In this document: positions 45,818 to 53,099 of the stretch, one piece after another | Numbering within the stretch: position 1 is the first letter of the stretch | Layout: every line of letters begins with the position of its first letter | DNA from: Phycisphaeraceae bacterium | GTDB lineage: Bacteria > Planctomycetota > Phycisphaerae > Phycisphaerales > UBA1924 | Direction of reading: 5' to 3' | NCBI GenBank assembly: GCA_019636655.1 | Contig: JAHBXB010000001.1 | Coordinates: 496,001-560,000, forward strand | Length of the DNA stretch: 64,000 nucleotides | Position numbers and translations under genes: made by a program | Notes under the pieces: model-generated | What the model saw: the letters and a program-made list of their open reading frames with translations, nothing else | Databases searched by the model: none | What the model was told of the DNA's origin: nothing

Positions 45818-46495
45818 CTAGCCGGAGTCGGTGGGGCAGGGGGTTTGCGGTGTCGGTGCGCGCGTCGCGAGGGAGGAGCGGTGGGGGAGCGGGGGTTGGC
45901 GGGGGGAGTCGGCGTGGTGAAGGGTTGAGGATGAGGGGCCGGCTTGAGCTGGCGCTCGCGCTGTGGCTGCGGGAAGCGGCGAGGTGGGCTGAGGGAGAGG
46001 GGCGGGTTCGAGGGCGCGCGACGGAGAGGGTGCGGAGGAGGGGGCGGGCGTGAGAGGTGGGGTGGGGGCCGGGCGGGTGGAGTAGAAGATGCGGCGCGGG
46101 CCTGGGGTGAAGTTGGCGAGGCGAAGCAGGAGGGCGGCGGCGCGGCGGGCGGTTTCCCGGGAGCGGCGGCGGAGTTCTAACCCTCGCTGGTCGCCGGGGC
46201 GGACGGGGAAGTGGGCTTCGTCGGCGTTGTGCTCGTCGATGGAGCGGCCCAGGGCGATGGTGGCCGCGGGGAGGAAGTTGCTGGCGACGATGCGGGTGCG
46301 GCGGGCGATGGTGGACTCGATCTGGTCCAGCCGTTCCGCGATCTCGGGCTCGGCGAACCAGAGGACGAGGGCTTCGACGGTGGTGTTGTGGAGGTCGGCG
46401 ACGTCGCGGAGGGTGAGGGTGGGGTCGGTGACGGAATCGAGGATCTTCGCCGCGAGGTCGGGGGAGGGGTTGAAGGAGGAGGGGAGGGTGAGCAT
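45818..46495 (-). CDS. Hypothetical protein with helix-turn-helix-like N-terminus
   Basis: 225 residues. The first 110 are helical and well patterned (LAAKILDSVTDPTLTLRDVA, DLHNTTVEALVLWFAEPEIA, ERLDQIESTIARRTRIVASN). The DLHNTTVEAL helix looks like part of a helix-turn-helix, so DNA binding is possible but unproven. A long Arg/Ala-rich helix follows. The last 90 residues are a Pro/Ser/Ala-rich disordered tail of low coding strength, so the true C-terminus may be shorter. It converges with nuoC, 28 bp apart. Confidence 0.5.
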   Translation of the reverse strand: MLTLPSSFNPSPDLAAKILDSVTDPTLTLRDVADLHNTTVEALVLWFAEPEIAERLDQIESTIARRTRIVASNFLPAATIALGRSIDEHNADEAHFPVRPGDQRGLELRRRSRETARRAAALLLRLANFTPGPRRIFYSTRPAPTPPLTPAPSSAPSPSRALEPAPLPQPTSPLPAATARAPAQAGPSSSTLHHADSPRQPPLPHRSSLATRAPTPQTPCPTDSG

Positions 46496-46614
46496 GACCC
46501 GTGCAGCATACGGGTTTTTGACGGTGTGTCAATAGGGTTTTGATAGGAATACGAAGAATGCCGCAAGTGGTGGGTGGGGCTTGGGTTGTGTGATGTGGTG
46601 GAGATGCAATGCCA

Positions 46615-46656
46615 GGGGGCTGCTGCCCCCCGGCACCCCCTGCCGGGACACGGCAG
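46615..46656. repeat. Overlapping short hairpins (REP-like)
   Basis: Three nested or overlapping inverted repeats: GGGGGC-TGCT-GCCCCC at 46615-46630, CCGGCA-CCCCC-TGCCGG at 46630-46646, and CTGCCG-GGACA-CGGCAG at 46640-46656. The shared bases mean alternative folds. This density of short stems resembles extragenic palindromic elements. Confidence 0.5.
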
Positions 46657-46788
46657 GTCCGTCGCGACTGCTGAAGCGGGCGGAGGGGGAGGGGGAGGCC
46701 GCAGATGGCCAAGGGCGGAGGGTTGCGGGTGCAACCCTGCTACTCCCTCCGGCGGGGAGTGGCGGGGTGGTGCCGGAGGGCAGGATGC

Positions 46789-46840
46789 ACCGACTCAACC
46801 GCAGAGCCGGTTGAGTCGGTGGCACGATGTCGGTGCCACC
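46789..46840. repeat. Strong hairpin pair upstream of paiB
   Basis: A perfect 13-base-pair stem, ACCGACTCAACCG with CGGTTGAGTCGGT, and six-base loop spans 46789-46820. It shares its last bases with a second eight-base-pair stem, GGTGGCAC with GTGCCACC, at 46818-46840. The two structures are mutually exclusive at their junction. No T-tract follows. It marks the left edge of the lower-GC region. Confidence 0.6.
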
Positions 46841-46990
46841 TGCCTGCTCGGCGAGCCGGTGACGGTTGGCCGAGTCTTCTTCCGTGTTTGCTCGTGGCCG
46901 CGATTGTTGGAATCAAAATCACGACACCCACGGTGGTGACATGAACTTGCGGCTTGAATCGACCAGGAATCTCTCACGGAGAACACTTTG

Positions 46991-47620
46991 ATGTACATAC
47001 CTCCGGCCTTTCGAGAGGACCGCATCGAGGTCCTGCATGTCGCCGTCCGGTCGCACCCATTGGCATTGCTGGTCACGCATGGGGCGTCCGGCCTCACCGC
47101 GAACTTGATTCCGTTCACTTTGGTTGCGGATCGGGGCGACAAAGGCACGCTTCAGGCGCACCTGTCCAAAGCGAACCCTCAACTCGCCGACCTTCGCCTA
47201 GACGCGGAAGTGCTCGTGGTGTTTCAGGGGCCACAAGCGTACATCAGCCCATCCTGGTACTCGACCAAACAAGAGCACGGGAAGGTGGTACCTACATGGA
47301 ACTATGTGATTGTTCAGGCTCGTGGAAGACCTCGGGTCATTGACAATGCGGACTGGTTGCTGGATCAGATAGGCGTGCTGACCGCGCAGCAGGAAGGATT
47401 ATTTGAGGAACCTTGGTCGGTCAACGATGCACCTCACTCCTTCATCACGAATCAGTTGAAAGGAATCTCTGGCGTCGAGATTCCGATTGACAGCATCATT
47501 GGCAAGTGGAAAGCGAGCCAGAACCAGCCCGCTGCAAACCGGGCTGGTGTCGTCGCCGGACTGCAACGAGTCGATCCTGCGTCGCCGATGGCCGAGATTG
47601 TCAAACGAGCGAAAGAGTAA
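46991..47620 (+). CDS. paiB: FMN-binding PaiB-family protein
   Basis: Split-barrel flavin-binding protein of the PaiB family (named after a Bacillus negative regulator), 209 residues. Family features: start MYIPPAFREDRIEVLHVAVR, HPLALLVTHGASGLTANLIP, TLQAHLSKANPQLADL, LVVFQGPQAYISPSWYSTKQ and VPTWNYVIVQARGRPRVIDN. The C-terminal GVEIPIDSIIGKWKASQNQP is the family ending. Length equals the family norm. Codon use and GC are lower than in surrounding genes. It is followed 14 bp later by a PLP enzyme gene, suggesting a two-gene operon. Confidence 0.9.
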   Translation: MYIPPAFREDRIEVLHVAVRSHPLALLVTHGASGLTANLIPFTLVADRGDKGTLQAHLSKANPQLADLRLDAEVLVVFQGPQAYISPSWYSTKQEHGKVVPTWNYVIVQARGRPRVIDNADWLLDQIGVLTAQQEGLFEEPWSVNDAPHSFITNQLKGISGVEIPIDSIIGKWKASQNQPAANRAGVVAGLQRVDPASPMAEIVKRAKE

Positions 47621-47634
47621 CGAAGGAACACACG

Positions 47635-48765
47635 ATGAACCAGCCTATCAGCACAGGACAACCCCTCTCTCCGGCAACGTGGCTCATCTCCGCCGGTCGG
47701 CCTTCGGGGATCGGCGATCCCTTGAACCCTCCCCTTATGCCCGCATCGAACTTCGTCCTGGGCGGCCCACGCGCCTATTCCCGCGATGATGCGACCCCGG
47801 CATGGGAAGCGTTTGAAACAGTGGTTGGTGGGTTGGAGGGTGGAAGCGCTGTCGCGTTCGCGTCTGGAATGGCCGCTGCTGCCGCGCTGTTCGGCACGTT
47901 GAAGGTCGGAGCGTCGATTGTCCTCCCGACCGATTGCTATACCGCCGTGGCGGGCCTCGCAGAGCAAGGGGTATCCCGTCGCGGCTGGAAGTGCGTTCGT
48001 CTGCCCGTGATGGACACAGAGGCATGGATCGAACATGCGCGGAGCGCGGACCTTATCTGGCTCGAATCGCCTACGAACCCGATGCTGGATGTGGCGAACC
48101 TTCCTCGCATTTGCGCAGCGCCCCGAAAGTCCGGGTCGCTCTTGGCGGTGGACAATACCTTCGCTACGCCCCTGAATCAGTGTCCGCTCACTATGGGCGC
48201 GGATGCCGTCATGCACTCGGCGACGAAATACATGGGCGGACACTCCGACTTGCTGGCGGGCGTCGCAGTCGCGCGTGACCCGGCGCTGGCGCACGAGCTG
48301 CGCAAGGCCCGCGAGCTGTCCGGCGGAACGCCCGGCACGCTGGAAATGTTCCTGACACTTCGCGGGCTTCGGACGATGGCGCTGCGCGTCACGTCGAGCC
48401 AAGCAAACGCACAAATCATCGCTACGCGGCTGGGTGAGCACCCGCAGGTCCGTTCGATCCGCTACCCCGGCTTGTCGTCGCATCCCCAACACAAACTCGC
48501 TTCGACGTTCATGCGCGGCTTCGGCGGGGTAGTGGCGTTCGAGATTCATGGTGACGCGGCGCAGGCCGATGTGGTCTGCGCGTCGCTCAAGATCGTGCGT
48601 CACGCAACCAGTCTGGGCGCTGTCGAGTCCACGATTGAACGCCGTGCCGCCGTGCCGGGCCAAGAGCACCTGCCGCCCAGCCTGTTACGGATGAGCGTCG
48701 GCTGTGAGGATGTCGAAGACCTGTGGCACGACTTGGAGCAAGCCCTGGGCACGACTCGCAAGTAA
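47635..48765 (+). CDS. Trans-sulfuration family PLP enzyme (cystathionine gamma-synthase/lyase-like)
   Basis: Fold-type I PLP enzyme of the Cys/Met metabolism family, 376 residues. VAFASGMAAAAALFGTLKVG, LIWLESPTNPMLDVANLPRI and LAVDNTFATPLNQ precede the PLP Lys198 in HSATKYMGGHSDLLAGV. HATSLGAVESTIERRAAVPG and LLRMSVGCEDVEDLWHDLEQ complete the family. The segment usually reading YGGT is TDCYTAVAG here, so substrate choice may differ. Reaction (synthase, lyase or other) cannot be fixed. It is cotranscribed with paiB in the lower-GC patch. Confidence 0.85.
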   Translation: MNQPISTGQPLSPATWLISAGRPSGIGDPLNPPLMPASNFVLGGPRAYSRDDATPAWEAFETVVGGLEGGSAVAFASGMAAAAALFGTLKVGASIVLPTDCYTAVAGLAEQGVSRRGWKCVRLPVMDTEAWIEHARSADLIWLESPTNPMLDVANLPRICAAPRKSGSLLAVDNTFATPLNQCPLTMGADAVMHSATKYMGGHSDLLAGVAVARDPALAHELRKARELSGGTPGTLEMFLTLRGLRTMALRVTSSQANAQIIATRLGEHPQVRSIRYPGLSSHPQHKLASTFMRGFGGVVAFEIHGDAAQADVVCASLKIVRHATSLGAVESTIERRAAVPGQEHLPPSLLRMSVGCEDVEDLWHDLEQALGTTRK

Positions 48766-48837
48766 CCTACGCGCCCGATACGCGCGTCCGCCTGCCGCAC
48801 GCGCCGGGATCGTCGTGCCAGAGGCGTTTTCAAGCGA

Positions 48838-48878
48838 GGCGGACGGGACTCGAACTCGCAACCACCGGATCGACAGTC
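48838..48878 (-). pseudogene. tRNA-Asp (GTC)-like 3' fragment
   Basis: Read leftward, the sequence has an anticodon loop CTGTCGA (anticodon GTC, U33 present), the descending stem TCCGG, and a T-arm GCGAG-TTCGAGT-CCCGT with one mismatch, followed by acceptor-like CCGCCTC. The upstream half of a tRNA is missing: no D-arm or 5' acceptor strand can be folded, and the 5' anticodon stem does not pair properly. It looks like the 3' half of a tRNA-Asp gene, as left by an integrated element or by decay. Confidence 0.55.
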
Positions 48879-49184
48879 TCGCCTTATCCGTTACAGACGA
48901 TGCACACTGATGCACCTATGCGGGGCCCGGGTTCAGAGGAGTCGTGCCTGGTCCGTCGCTCATGGCCGCATGCAACCAAAGAAGGGTCCATCGCCGCGGC
49001 AAACAGGCGGCGCCGAACGACGTCGCTGTCTTCACGGGAAGGGGCGGAACGAGGCACTGGCGGCGCGATCGTCTGTGTCGCCCGATGCCGAACGGTCTTG
49101 ATCTGGCCGTTCATGTGGGGAGGGGCGGGGCCTGGGCGACGGCCCGGCTCGGAGATCCGGGCCACCAGGGGGGAGTCTGCAGAT

Positions 49185-49203
49185 GGCAGGCGGGACGCCT
49201 GCC
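49185..49203. repeat. Short perfect hairpin
   Basis: GGCAGGCG, three-base loop GGA, CGCCTGCC: an eight-base-pair perfect stem in the gap before the DUF1905 gene, followed by CCACC. I recall similar hairpins as recurrent extragenic elements in high-GC genomes; the copy number here cannot be judged. Confidence 0.5.
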
Positions 49204-49315
49204 CCACCTAAGGACGCAGAGGTTCGGCACGTCCTAGCGTGGGGCTGGAGTTTGGAGGACACCGAAGTCGCCGCGAAGTTCTGCGGGCGCAGCGCCGGAA
49301 CTGGAGTGAGGACTA

Positions 49316-49966
49316 ATGGCACGACGAGCGGCGCGGCGAACCGAGGCGGCGGGGACGATCGGGTTCACGGCGGCGCTGCTGCGGCCGGCGCGGGAGGCGG
49401 GGGCGAGGGCTGTTTCGTGGGCTTTTGTGGTGCTGCCGGCGGCGGCGAGTGCGAGGTTGCCGTCGCGGGGTATGGTGTCGGTGGCTGGGTCGTTCGGCGG
49501 CGTGCCGTTCAGGGCCACGCTTGAACCGGATGGGGAGGGCGGGCACTGGCTGAAGGTGACCCGGGCGTTGCGCGACACGGCGGGGGTGGATGTCGGCGAC
49601 GTCGTGACGCTGGAGATTGCGCCGGTGCCGCTCGAGGAGGAGCCGGAGCCGGGGGTGCCGGCGGACTTGCGGAAGGCGCTGGCGGGGGCTTCGGCGAGGG
49701 CGCGGGAGGTGTGGTCGGACATCACGCCGGTGGCGCGGCGGGATTGGATTCAGTGGATCACGTCCGGCAAGCGGGCCGAGACTCGTATGAAGCGGATCGC
49801 CGCGGCGTGCGACATGCTCGGCAAGGGGAAGCGGCGGGCGTGCTGCTTCGATCGGTCGGGGATGTATGGGAAGAGCCTGAGCTGTCCAACGCCCGAGCCC
49901 CCCATTTCCCCGACTGGCGGGGCGATGCCGGGCGCTGGTCGGCGTTCGCGGGGGTCGGGGCGTTAG
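49316..49966 (+). CDS. DUF1905 + YdeI/OmpD-associated (bacteriocin-protection) protein
   Basis: 216 residues of two adjacent modules. The N-terminal DUF1905 barrel: FTAALLRPAREAGARAVSWA, VVLPAAASARLPSRGMVSVA, ATLEPDGEGGHWLKVTRALR and VDVGDVVTLEIAPVP. The C-terminal OmdA/YdeI helical module: AREVWSDITPVARRDWIQWI followed by TSGKRAETRMKRIAAACDML. The combination is common in stand-alone accessory genes. The last 35 residues beyond the OmdA core are Pro/Gly-rich and may be non-native. The next gene follows after eight bases. Confidence 0.82.
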   Translation: MARRAARRTEAAGTIGFTAALLRPAREAGARAVSWAFVVLPAAASARLPSRGMVSVAGSFGGVPFRATLEPDGEGGHWLKVTRALRDTAGVDVGDVVTLEIAPVPLEEEPEPGVPADLRKALAGASARAREVWSDITPVARRDWIQWITSGKRAETRMKRIAAACDMLGKGKRRACCFDRSGMYGKSLSCPTPEPPISPTGGAMPGAGRRSRGSGR

Positions 49967-49974
49967 CATTGCGC

Positions 49975-50403
49975 GTGCGCCTCTGGACGCTCCATCCCAG
50001 GCACCTCGACACAAAGGGGCTTGTCGCCGCGTGGCGCGAGGCGCTGCTTGCACAGAAGGTGCTGGCGGGCGGGACGACGGGGTATCGCCATCATCCGCAA
50101 CTGGTCCGGTTCCGAGACCACGTCGATCCGGCCGGGGCGATCGGGGCATTTCTTGAGGGCCTGCTGCACGAGTCCGTGCGCCGCGGCTATGAGTTCGACG
50201 GCCGCAGAATCGCTGAGCACGTGCGGCCGCGGCGGATCGTCGAGACACGCGGGCAGGTAATGTTCGAGTGGGAGCACTTGAAGCGCAAGCTTCGAACTCG
50301 CTCGCCGGAGGCGTATCGGAGGATCAGGGGGGTGGACGTGCCCGAGGTGCACCCGCTGTTTCGGGTGGTGGAGGGGGCGGTGCGGGATTGGGAGCGGGGG
50401 TGA
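49975..50403 (+). CDS. Pyrimidine-dimer DNA glycosylase family protein (PF03013-type)
   Basis: 142 residues. The opening MRLWTLHPRHLDTKGLVAAW followed by REALLAQKVLAGGTTGYRHH and PQLVRFRDH matches the T4 endonuclease V-like Pyr_excise family, which cleaves N-glycosyl bonds at UV photoproducts. FEWEHLKRKLRTRSPEAYRR and HPLFRVVEGAVRDWERG complete it. GTG 49975 aligns with the family start; TTG 49969 would add two residues. It lies eight bases downstream of the DUF1905 gene and converges with tetR. Confidence 0.8.
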   Translation: MRLWTLHPRHLDTKGLVAAWREALLAQKVLAGGTTGYRHHPQLVRFRDHVDPAGAIGAFLEGLLHESVRRGYEFDGRRIAEHVRPRRIVETRGQVMFEWEHLKRKLRTRSPEAYRRIRGVDVPEVHPLFRVVEGAVRDWERG

Positions 50404-50443
50404 GGGAGGGGTATGAAACGACGATTCGGCGCAGGTTCCGCTC

Positions 50444-51091
50444 TCATGTCCGGCTCTGCGATTCGCTCAGGGCTGCCCGGACCAGGGCGGCCGCTGCCCA
50501 GCTCTTGACCTTGCGGGCTGACTTGGCGTCCATCCCGAGCACATCACCGAAGACGATCATCGATTCGACCCCGAAGAGGAGGGCGAGGGAGGCGCGGAGG
50601 CGGTGGTAGGCGGGTTGGGTGAAGCGGTGGCGCGCGGGGGCGAGGGCGGCTTCGATCAGCGGGGTGCGTCGGTTCTGGCGTACCGGGACGCCGGTGTCCC
50701 CGGGGCTTGCGCGGGCGACTTGCTCCAGGCTGGCCGCGAGCATGATCCGGAGTTGGGCTTCGTTGCGGACGCACATGTCGTGGAGGCGTGCCTCGGCCTT
50801 GTCGATGCGGGCCACGGGGTCGGTCGAGTGGTCGTCGGCGAAGACGGACTCCGGGTCGGGGGCGGCGCCGTCGAGGGGGGCTTCGACCAGCATCGATTCG
50901 ATGCTGGGGAAGTAGCGGTAGGCGGTGGCGCGGGAGACCATCGCCTCGTCGGCGACGGCGTCCATGTCGGGGGCGCGGCCGCCGCCGCGCTTGAGGAGAC
51001 GGGCCGCCGCGGCGAGGAGGTCCTTGCGCGTGCGCCGGCGCTGGTTGATGCGGCCGGCCGGCGGGGGTGACTTGCTGCGGGGCCTGGGCAT
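50444..51091 (-). CDS. TetR-family transcriptional regulator
   Basis: 215 residues. The N-terminal helix-turn-helix includes TRKDLLAAAARLLKRGGGRA, PDMDAVADEAMVSRATAYRY and FPSIESMLVEAPL, the TetR pattern. The C-terminal ligand-binding domain is helical (AQLRIMLAASLEQVARA; RHRFTQPAYHRLRASLALLF) with no recognised ligand signature. It is the third gene of a leftward operon after GNAT and NTF2 genes and probably represses that operon through a site in its promoter (52499-52514). Confidence 0.85.
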   Translation of the reverse strand: MPRPRSKSPPPAGRINQRRRTRKDLLAAAARLLKRGGGRAPDMDAVADEAMVSRATAYRYFPSIESMLVEAPLDGAAPDPESVFADDHSTDPVARIDKAEARLHDMCVRNEAQLRIMLAASLEQVARASPGDTGVPVRQNRRTPLIEAALAPARHRFTQPAYHRLRASLALLFGVESMIVFGDVLGMDAKSARKVKSWAAAALVRAALSESQSRT

Positions 51092-51094
51092 CGC

Positions 51095-51529
51095 TTAGTC
51101 CTGCGGCAGTTGCTGCATGATTGAGGCCATGTCGAGCCAGACGTTTTCGCGCTGGATGCGGCCGTCGTCGGAGAACTCGACCACGTGCAGGAGGCGGAAC
51201 TTGAGGGGGCGGTTTCGCCCTTCCAGGCCGAAGGGTGTTCCTGGGGCGCGGCCTTCCCACATGGACTCGTCGACGAGGAAGCGGTCGCCGTAGAGGCGTT
51301 TGATGACAGTGACCTTGCTCTCGGCGAGGTCGGCGAAGGTCTGCTCGTAGAACGCGCGGGCGGCTTCGCGGCCGCGGGTCGGGCCGGCCGGCCAGCCGAC
51401 GATGTCGTGGACCGCATCGGGCGCGAGGGTTTCGAGCACACCCTGGACGTTGTCGGCGGCTTCGAATGCGAAGTGCTCGTCGATGGTGCGGTCCATCTGT
51501 TCTCTGGTCAGGGGCACGCGGGCCTCCAT
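51095..51529 (-). CDS. NTF2-like/SnoaL-type protein
   Basis: 144 residues of the cone-shaped NTF2-like fold that houses ketosteroid isomerases and SnoaL cyclases. TREQMDRTIDEHFAFEAADN, VQGVLETLAPDAVHDIVGWP, RGREAARAFYEQTFADLAES and LKFRLLHVVEFSDDGRIQRE, then NVWLDMASIMQQLP. No diagnostic catalytic residue can be assigned with certainty, so the substrate is open. It lies 3 bp upstream of tetR and 39 bp downstream of the GNAT gene, in one operon. Confidence 0.78.
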   Translation of the reverse strand: MEARVPLTREQMDRTIDEHFAFEAADNVQGVLETLAPDAVHDIVGWPAGPTRGREAARAFYEQTFADLAESKVTVIKRLYGDRFLVDESMWEGRAPGTPFGLEGRNRPLKFRLLHVVEFSDDGRIQRENVWLDMASIMQQLPQD

Positions 51530-51568
51530 TTTCTGTGTTGCGGCGGGGTGTCGCGGGGGGCGAGGGGA

Positions 51569-52435
51569 TCAGTTGAGGATTGACGGCAACCAGACCGAGC
51601 GGGGCGTCTCGAAGGGCCCGACGGTCATGTAGCTCATGACCTTGAGCGTTCGGCAGCCGCGGCTCAGGAGTTCGCGGAAGAGTTCCCGCTGGCTCAGCGG
51701 CACGAGAATCCGCTGGAACGGCGCGGGGGCGTTGGCGCTGGCGTGCCCGATGAGATCGGCCATGTCGGGCACGGAATCGGCGAAGCCGTGTCCGAGGAAT
51801 CCGGGGATCAGGTAGCCGGCGGTGCGGCCGTTCCGCTCGCGGACGAACGCGGGGAATCCCGCGGCGAGCGCGGATGCGACTTCGTTTCGGCGCGTATGTC
51901 CGTACTGGGCCTCGGAGCGTGCGTGGACGGCGGGCAGGTCGGACTCGGTCATCGCGCGGATGCCGTTGCTGTCCGCCGCGCCCGGCGCGGCCTGCATGAT
52001 GGCGACCGAGTCCTGCCAGTCGAAGCCGAGCGCGGTGTACAGGGAGAGGGAGGTCGTGTTGATCGCCTCCTGGAGCAGTCGCACGCGCGGGACTCGCCGC
52101 TTCGCGGCCTCATCGAGGACGGCCTGCATCAGCGCGCGACCGACCCCGCGGCCCTGGCACGATGGATCGACGGTGATGGGCCCGACGCCCGCCACGGGAT
52201 CGGTGAAGGCGATGAAGTTGGAGCCGACCGCTTTGCCGTCGAGGGTGGCGACGAACCCTGCGAAGGTCGAGTTCCGCACGATCATGCCCACGAGGTGGGT
52301 CGCGGTTTCGAGCGTCTCAAAGTCGCGCGGGGTGCTGTGGCGGTCGTGGAGGGAGCCGAAGGCCTCGAAGCAGATGCGGGCCAGGTCGGGGGCGTGGTCT
52401 GGCGTTGCGGGGACGAGTTGGAGGGCGCTCTTCAT
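51569..52435 (-). CDS. Tandem GNAT-family N-acetyltransferase
   Basis: 288 residues containing one clear and one weaker GNAT unit. Unit one (1-135) has LARICFEAFGSLHDRHSTPR, FVATLDGKAVGSNFIAFTD and the acetyl-CoA loop SCQGRGVGRALMQAVLDEAA, which fits the Q/R-x-x-G-x-G/A signature. Unit two (about 150-288) keeps the NGIRAMTESDLPAVHARSEA opening but has a poor acetyl-CoA loop and probably serves as a structural or substrate-binding domain. First gene of the GNAT-NTF2-TetR operon. Confidence 0.8.
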   Translation of the reverse strand: MKSALQLVPATPDHAPDLARICFEAFGSLHDRHSTPRDFETLETATHLVGMIVRNSTFAGFVATLDGKAVGSNFIAFTDPVAGVGPITVDPSCQGRGVGRALMQAVLDEAAKRRVPRVRLLQEAINTTSLSLYTALGFDWQDSVAIMQAAPGAADSNGIRAMTESDLPAVHARSEAQYGHTRRNEVASALAAGFPAFVRERNGRTAGYLIPGFLGHGFADSVPDMADLIGHASANAPAPFQRILVPLSQRELFRELLSRGCRTLKVMSYMTVGPFETPRSVWLPSILN

Positions 52436-52491
52436 GGGGCGTGTTCCTAGGTGCGTGGCGAGGGCGTTCGCGGGCGTATCGAGACAGTGGT

Positions 52492-52520
52492 ATTATCATT
52501 AGACTCTCGTCTCATGTCAA
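52492..52520 (-). promoter_or_regulatory. Near-consensus promoter with TetR-type operator for the GNAT operon
   Basis: Read leftward: TTGACA (-35), a 17-base spacer, GATAAT (-10). The spacer contains an inverted repeat, GAGAC-GAGA-GTCT with flanks TGAGAC/GTCTAA (5 of 6 positions symmetric), which would lie under polymerase. The operator position fits repression by the TetR protein encoded as the last gene. A separate GAGAC half-site at 52481-52485 lies just past the -10. Confidence 0.65.
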
Positions 52521-52614
52521 GCGCCGCCGGCGCGGCGGGCGAGGGCTGGGCGTGGGGACCGAATACCGTTTGACGTGAGGGCCGGTTGTAGCGGCCGCTC
52601 AGGAGTCCCGCCCG

Positions 52615-53079
52615 ATGCTCGAAGGTCCCGAGATCACCCAGTCCACGGCCCAGGCCGCGGCCGTCATCCGGCTCACGATCCCGCGGGATCAGATCCAGCA
52701 GGTGATGGGGCCTGCCATCGGGGAGTTGATGGCGGCGCTTGCCGCGTGCGGCGTCTCGCCCGCGGGGCCGGTGTACTCGTATCACCATCGGATGTGCCCG
52801 ACGGTGTTTGACTTTGAGGTCGGGGTGCCGGTGCGGTCGGTGGTGGAGGGGACGGGGCGGGTGCGGTCTGGCGAGCTGCCCGCAGCGCGGGTGGCGAGGG
52901 CCGTGTACCGCGGGCCGTATGAGGGGCTGGGCGATGCGTGGCGAGAGTTCGATGGATGGATCAAGGCGAACGGCCACGCGACGGGGCCGGGGCTGTGGGA
53001 GTCCTACATCGCCGGGCCCGAATCGAGCCGCGACCCGGGGATGTGGCGGACGGAGTTGAACCGGCCGCTGCTGGGCTGA
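52615..53079 (+). CDS. GyrI-like small-molecule-binding protein
   Basis: 154 residues of the GyrI-like effector-binding family, stand-alone and without a DNA-binding domain. Features: VIRLTIPRDQIQQVMGPAIG, VSPAGPVYSYHHRMCPTVFD, FEVGVPV and AARVARAVYRGPYEGLGDAW (the strand-helix boundary that forms the pocket), then LWESYIAGPESSRDPGMWRT. Divergent from the GNAT operon, sharing the 179-bp promoter region, and convergent with mscS. Possible role: xenobiotic sensing or sequestration. Confidence 0.8.
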   Translation: MLEGPEITQSTAQAAAVIRLTIPRDQIQQVMGPAIGELMAALAACGVSPAGPVYSYHHRMCPTVFDFEVGVPVRSVVEGTGRVRSGELPAARVARAVYRGPYEGLGDAWREFDGWIKANGHATGPGLWESYIAGPESSRDPGMWRTELNRPLLG

Positions 53080-53099
53080 CGCCGGGCGGGGCCGGCTTG

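Larger units (their letters stand above)
46496..46990. other. Intergenic region with clustered hairpins
   Basis: 495 bp with no credible gene; the ORFs that cross it are Gly/Arg-rich shadows. It holds the two repeat clusters listed separately and a drop in GC from about 46850 onward. A good GGAG ribosome site for paiB lies at 46978-46981. I see no convincing promoter. Confidence 0.5.
48766..49315. other. Intergenic region with tRNA fragment and hairpin
   Basis: 550 bp between the PLP-enzyme gene and the DUF1905 gene. It contains the tRNA-Asp-like fragment at its left and the 49185 hairpin at its right. Overlapping ORFs here are Arg/Gly-rich, contradict each other, and partly translate the tRNA antisense. 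No gene is supported. Confidence 0.5.

Noticed and set aside
46574-46939. 121-residue rightward ORF in the hairpin region
   Set aside because: Gly/Arg/Trp-rich translation of structured repeats, with no coding pattern.
48704-49211. Several ORFs overlapping the tRNA-Asp fragment
   Set aside because: The segment reading GTRTRNHRIDS is the antisense translation of the tRNA-Asp sequence, a familiar annotation artefact.
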